From Victivallaceae bacterium (GTDB lineage: Bacteria; Verrucomicrobiota; Lentisphaeria; Victivallales; Victivallaceae), in NCBI GenBank assembly GCA_024405735.1, contig JAKSOF010000001.1:108771-172770 (forward strand): a stretch of DNA of 64,000 nt. Direction: 5' to 3'. This document shows positions 60,980 to 64,000 of this stretch, in pieces. Position 1 is the first letter of the stretch. Each line of letters starts with the position of its first letter. The notes beneath the pieces were generated by a model that was given only the letters and a program-made list of their open reading frames with translations, was not told where the DNA came from and searched no databases. The position numbers and the translations under genes were made by a program.

Positions 60980-62305
60980 TCAGCCGATGATGATATCTCC
61001 TTCGGGATAATTGTGCTGTTTGAGTTGCTCACGACCAAAAAGAAAAAGCAGAAAGGTCAGCGGTCCGACCCGTCCGGCGTACATAAGGATCGAAACAATG
61101 ATCTTGCCGGCATCGCCGAATTGGTTTATCGCACCGGCGGACAGTCCGGTCGTGCTCAACGCGGAAATAACGTCGAAGCAAAGCCCGTTGGGGTCGACTT
61201 CGGGGTAAAGATATTCCAGCACAAGGACCGCGACGAAAATAAGCAACCGGAAATAGATGATAAGCGAAAAAGAACGCATCACGACCGTCTTGTTGATGGT
61301 GTATCCGAAAAGATGGACATCCTCATTGCCGATCGACGTATTGATGATCCCGGCGCAGGCGATCACGAACGTCGTGATCTTGATGCCGCCCGCCGTACCG
61401 CCGGAACCGCCGCCGATCTCCATCAGAAAGACGCACACGTCGTATCCGATATCCGATGTGGGTGTACAACAGATAAACCCCGCAGTCCGCGCCGAAGCCG
61501 ACATAAAAAAACTGTCAAAAAGCGACCATTCAGGCTCCGCGACAAAAAACAAATACATCCCGCCGAAAAGCAAAACGGCGGTTCCCCAAAGCATGATCTT
61601 GGTATGCAAATGCAACGGAGTGACATCTCCGGCGCCGTGATTGCGGAACCGACGGTATTTTTCTTTGAAATGGCGGTATAGGTCGTAAACCACACAGACG
61701 CCGAGACCGCCGAAAATCGCCAGCAACGCACAACCGAACTGACTGATGCGGCTCTGGCTCGCCATATTGTCGGCGAAAGGAGCAAACCCGGCGTTACAAA
61801 ATCCGGCGACGGAAAGCATCGCCGACTGACCTATCGAAACCGCCCAGTCGTTCCCGTTGTACAAGGCGCCGATATAGATGATGACGAAACCGATCGCTTC
61901 GCAGATGAGGGTGTAAACCAATACCGCAATAAAAAGACCGCTGGATCCCCAAAGGGTAAATTCGCTGATGATCTCGGAGATCATTTTTTCCCGGTCACTG
62001 GAAAATGTCCGCCCGATCATAATCAGGATCGCGGTGCTCAGCGTGACGACGCCGATGCCGCCGACTTCCATCAACAGCGTGATGACGGTCTGACCGAATG
62101 CGGAAAAATGAATCGTTTCGTAAGTCGACAATCCGGTGACGCAGGACGCGCTGACAGAGGTAAAAAGCGCGTCGATCCACTCCAGTTGAGGCGCGCCGTC
62201 GCGCACGGCAAACGGCAGTTTCAACAGCAATGTCCCGATCGCAATCAATCCCAAAAAAGAAGAAAATACCAGCAGCTGCCCCTGTTTGACCAAATTTATA
62301 CGCAC
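60980..62305 (-). CDS. TrkH/KtrB-family potassium uptake membrane subunit
   Basis: The protein is about 441 aa and begins at the GTG at 62305. AGGAG lies 7 bp upstream, and the in-frame ATG at 62359 lies upstream of the -10 box and cannot be used. It has repeated pore loops with the glycine filter residues (SASCVTGLST, GFCNAGFAPF, SARTAGFICC, STTGLSAG) and the GGSGGTAGGIKITTF gating-loop motif. The K+ partner subunit TrkA/KtrA is not in the window. It closes the region next to the glycosidase operon without an obvious functional link. Confidence 0.9.
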   Translation of the reverse strand: MRINLVKQGQLLVFSSFLGLIAIGTLLLKLPFAVRDGAPQLEWIDALFTSVSASCVTGLSTYETIHFSAFGQTVITLLMEVGGIGVVTLSTAILIMIGRTFSSDREKMISEIISEFTLWGSSGLFIAVLVYTLICEAIGFVIIYIGALYNGNDWAVSIGQSAMLSVAGFCNAGFAPFADNMASQSRISQFGCALLAIFGGLGVCVVYDLYRHFKEKYRRFRNHGAGDVTPLHLHTKIMLWGTAVLLFGGMYLFFVAEPEWSLFDSFFMSASARTAGFICCTPTSDIGYDVCVFLMEIGGGSGGTAGGIKITTFVIACAGIINTSIGNEDVHLFGYTINKTVVMRSFSLIIYFRLLIFVAVLVLEYLYPEVDPNGLCFDVISALSTTGLSAGAINQFGDAGKIIVSILMYAGRVGPLTFLLFLFGREQLKQHNYPEGDIIIG

Positions 62306-62346
62306 GGAATATCTCCTGCAAAAAATGTTTTTCAATACATCGTCAT

Positions 62347-62375
62347 AAAGTAGCGTCACCGCGCGTTTTTTTCAA
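62347..62375 (-). promoter_or_regulatory. promoter of the TrkH/KtrB gene
   Basis: Minus strand: TTGAAA (62370-62375), 17-bp spacer, TACTTT (62347-62352). It supports the GTG start at 62305. Confidence 0.55.
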
Positions 62376-62643
62376 ATGAGTACGGGAGGGAAAAGCAGAG
62401 GGGCGCTGCAAAGTCAAACAGCGATCTCCTCCATCTGTCAAAGTGATCTACCCCTTTGCGATTCACCATCATTTTGCCATCTGTCTCTTGCTTGGCTTCT
62501 TTTCGCACGCCTCAACGCCGCACAAGCGTTATAGGAGTTTTGCCGTTATTTTGAGATAACAGCGGATGATTGCAATTCAAATAAAATCTTAATGTTTCCG
62601 CAGAGAAATCAGGATGCGAAATGCGCCAATGTGATTTGGCATC
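62376..62643. other. intergenic stretch with no recognised gene
   Basis: Lower GC than its neighbours. Only short stems (for example around 62402-62421 and 62560-62581) and no reading frame with a ribosome site. No clear terminator for the C45-like gene on the right was found. Confidence 0.6.
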
Positions 62644-63804
62644 TCATCGCGGATTTTCCGCCCCGATCAAAACCGCCGCTTTTTCCCAGATCGCAAAAGC
62701 GGTATCATTCAGAAGTTTGACGGCGGCATCGCGCTGACCGTCTTTCAACAGTTTTTCCGCTTCCGTCTGCGCTTTTTTGTACTCCGCTAAGGATGACGCC
62801 TCAAAATCTTTCCAAGCCGCCGGAACTTCCGCGCCGAAACCGTTTTTGTCAAAACTTGCCCACGCCGCAGACGACCAGCGCAAATCAGTCATCGCCGGAT
62901 GGAATTTTTTCACACAGACCGGCACGGGAACGCAAATCGTGTGACGCGGCGGACCGATCAGAAAATACCCGGTGGAAAGCACTTCGGGGTAAGCGAGATC
63001 GATTTCCAGCGTCGAGGCGGAATTGGTGCTTTTGGAGCAAAGCGTGCGGCGGATCGGCGATTTTTCCGGGGTTTCGGCATCGCGGGACATTTCCAGAATA
63101 TCATCCGTCGTGATCTTGCCGCGGGTGCGGTACGCGCGATTCAGATCGCGCATCACCATAAATTCGCGGTTGCAACTGTTGAGCCACATCTCGCCCGTAT
63201 TGTCCGCAACGCTTGCCATATCGGGATTGTGCCAGATGTTGGCACGAAACGCATAGCCGTGATCGTAACGCATCAACGAGCAACGGTCTGCCGTCACTTC
63301 GGCGATATACGCCTCCCGGGTGTCCATAAAAAAGAAGATCGAGCCTTTTTTGCCATGCGAATAGCGGCGTTCCCTGATGATCGCCTGCAATTTTTCCACG
63401 GCTTGCGCCGCCGTGTCGCAAGCTGAAAGCACCGCACGCAAAATGGCGGGGGTTCCCATTTTCGCTTTAGGATCGCTGTGTTCCACCGAGGCTTCTCCGC
63501 TGTTGACGACTGCCGCCAAGCCGGAGGCATTCATCCCCATGCAGACCGATTCCCTGCCGGGATATTCAGCGTGACCGTCCCCCAGCCCGATCCACTTGCG
63601 CGCCGACGATGCCGGACTTTTGACCGGCATCAGATTGCGGTATTTGGCGTCGCGGTTCTTATGCAGGATATGGGTGTTGTTTTGCGTCAGATCGTGAAAA
63701 ACCAGCCAACTGGTGCATTCGTGTGAGTAAATTTCGCTTTCCGCTTCCGATGCGCCGCAGATCATACACGTCGCCATAATGGTGCAAACAAGAATTTTTT
63801 TCAT
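62644..63804 (-). CDS. secreted C45-like Ntn-hydrolase (linear amide C-N hydrolase / acyltransferase type)
   Basis: The 386-aa protein has a Sec signal (about 1-20). Just inside the mature part is C30 in HECTSWLVFHD, the position of the N-terminal nucleophile. Other fold landmarks are ILHKNRDAKYRN, the family-typical VCMGMNASGLAAVVNSGEA, and RRYSHGKKGSIFFFMDTREAYIAEVTAD. The C-terminus is a charged helix. Likely reactions are bile-salt, N-acyl amino acid or penicillin-type amide cleavage; the substrate is not readable. Whether the chain self-cleaves before C30 is unknown. AAGGAGGGGA stands before the start. Confidence 0.7.
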   Translation of the reverse strand: MKKILVCTIMATCMICGASEAESEIYSHECTSWLVFHDLTQNNTHILHKNRDAKYRNLMPVKSPASSARKWIGLGDGHAEYPGRESVCMGMNASGLAAVVNSGEASVEHSDPKAKMGTPAILRAVLSACDTAAQAVEKLQAIIRERRYSHGKKGSIFFFMDTREAYIAEVTADRCSLMRYDHGYAFRANIWHNPDMASVADNTGEMWLNSCNREFMVMRDLNRAYRTRGKITTDDILEMSRDAETPEKSPIRRTLCSKSTNSASTLEIDLAYPEVLSTGYFLIGPPRHTICVPVPVCVKKFHPAMTDLRWSSAAWASFDKNGFGAEVPAAWKDFEASSLAEYKKAQTEAEKLLKDGQRDAAVKLLNDTAFAIWEKAAVLIGAENPR

Positions 63805-63869
63805 TTCCCCTCCTTTGCCTGATAAAATCAGAAATCCTGCAAAAACATTTCCCTTGAATTGTCACACTT

Positions 63870-63898
63870 AAAATAGCGTGACCGCAACCAAAAGGCAA
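63870..63898 (-). promoter_or_regulatory. promoter of the C45-like gene
   Basis: Minus strand: TTGCCT (63893-63898), 17-bp spacer, TATTTT (63870-63875). Confidence 0.5.
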
Positions 63899-63918
63899 GC
63901 TGTTTTTGATGCAAAATC

Positions 63919-63949
63919 AAAAAATCCCTCCTACGCGACGGGATTTTTT
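63919..63949. terminator. bidirectional intrinsic terminator near the right edge
   Basis: AAAAAATCCC (63919-63928) pairs with GGGATTTTTT (63940-63949), loop of 11 nt. It most likely ends a minus-strand gene lying to the right of the window, because the gene on the left is transcribed away from it. Confidence 0.65.
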
Positions 63950-64000
63950 AAGTTATAAGTTTTAAGTTATAAGTTTTAAGTTATAAGTTTTAAGTTATAA
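63946..64000. repeat. 14-bp tandem repeat running to the window edge
   Basis: Unit TTTTAAGTTATAAG: three perfect copies (63946-63959, 63960-63973, 63974-63987) and 13 bases of a fourth. The array continues outside the window, so total copy number is unknown. Confidence 0.95.

Overview
The window is a gene-dense stretch of about 55% GC from an anaerobic, Gram-negative-type, rod-shaped bacterium, most likely a Lentisphaerota/Victivallales-type gut or sediment member. This is inference. It rests on pyruvate:ferredoxin oxidoreductase, a YejM/PbgA-like envelope protein, a LolA-like periplasmic protein, MreC-MreD-PBP2, and many unusual secreted and cytoplasmic glycosidases. No rRNA, tRNA, CRISPR array, phage or transposase gene is visible. 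Nearly every gene starts with MKK-like or ATGA-overlap starts in compact operons, and many starts have a readable promoter of the form TTGCNN - 17 bp - TATATT.

Layout. 1-3.6 kb (minus): operon proB-miaB-ispH-dxs (dxs runs off the left edge). 3.7-4.0 kb: a stand-alone CBM48 glycogen-binding domain protein. 4.0-7.6 kb: dnaE (minus). 7.7-8.8 kb: azlC-azlD amino-acid exporter pair. 8.8-12.7 kb: pyrR-pyrB-pyrC and an M20 amidohydrolase. 12.6-15.9 kb (minus): mreC-mreD-mrdA rod-shape operon, whose last gene overlaps the M20 gene tail to tail. 16.2-17.3 kb: nagA, followed by a 0.5 kb repeat-bearing non-coding stretch. 17.8-20.3 kb (minus): YbhN-like membrane protein and a fused MetF-MetV-type methylenetetrahydrofolate reductase. 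20.4-23.25 kb: rhomboid-queA-pfkB. 23.25-24.7 kb (minus): AGCS amino-acid:sodium symporter with an AATAT microsatellite in its promoter. 24.9-29.2 kb (minus): PFOR and ribosomal protein S4. 29.5-34.5 kb: two large cytoplasmic glycosidase-like proteins. 34.5-37.3 kb (minus): NhaC-like antiporter and MATE transporter. 37.4-38.2 kb: esterase. 38.2-46.2 kb (minus): one seven-gene operon lon - LolA-like - pyrF - der - unknown 159 aa - NtrC-type regulator - polysaccharide deacetylase. 46.4-48.6 kb: GH78 alpha-L-rhamnosidase. 48.6-50.75 kb (minus): DUF1805 protein and YejM-like protein. 50.9-51.44 kb: a 538-bp non-coding element with terminal and nested inverted repeats that shares modules with the 17.4 kb region. 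51.4-60.9 kb (minus): GH42 beta-galactosidase, then a secreted-enzyme operon GH5-like, 1063-aa multidomain protein, beta-helix protein. 61-62.3 kb (minus): TrkH/KtrB potassium transporter. 62.6-63.8 kb (minus): secreted C45-like Ntn hydrolase. The right edge carries a 14-bp minisatellite.

The genes fall into a housekeeping core (isoprenoid, pyrimidine, proline, replication, translation, cell shape, pyruvate metabolism) interleaved with plant- or mucin-glycan catabolism. Glycans would be opened outside the cytoplasm by the GH5-like, 1063-aa and beta-helix proteins. The sugars would then be processed inside by rhamnosidase, beta-galactosidase, NagA and a PfkB kinase. No SusC/SusD pair, sugar transporter or dedicated PUL regulator is in the window. 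The most unusual signals are the two-locus repeat family with its nested-palindrome element, the promoter microsatellite, the MetF-MetV fusion, the free-standing CBM48 protein and the unassigned multidomain secreted enzyme.
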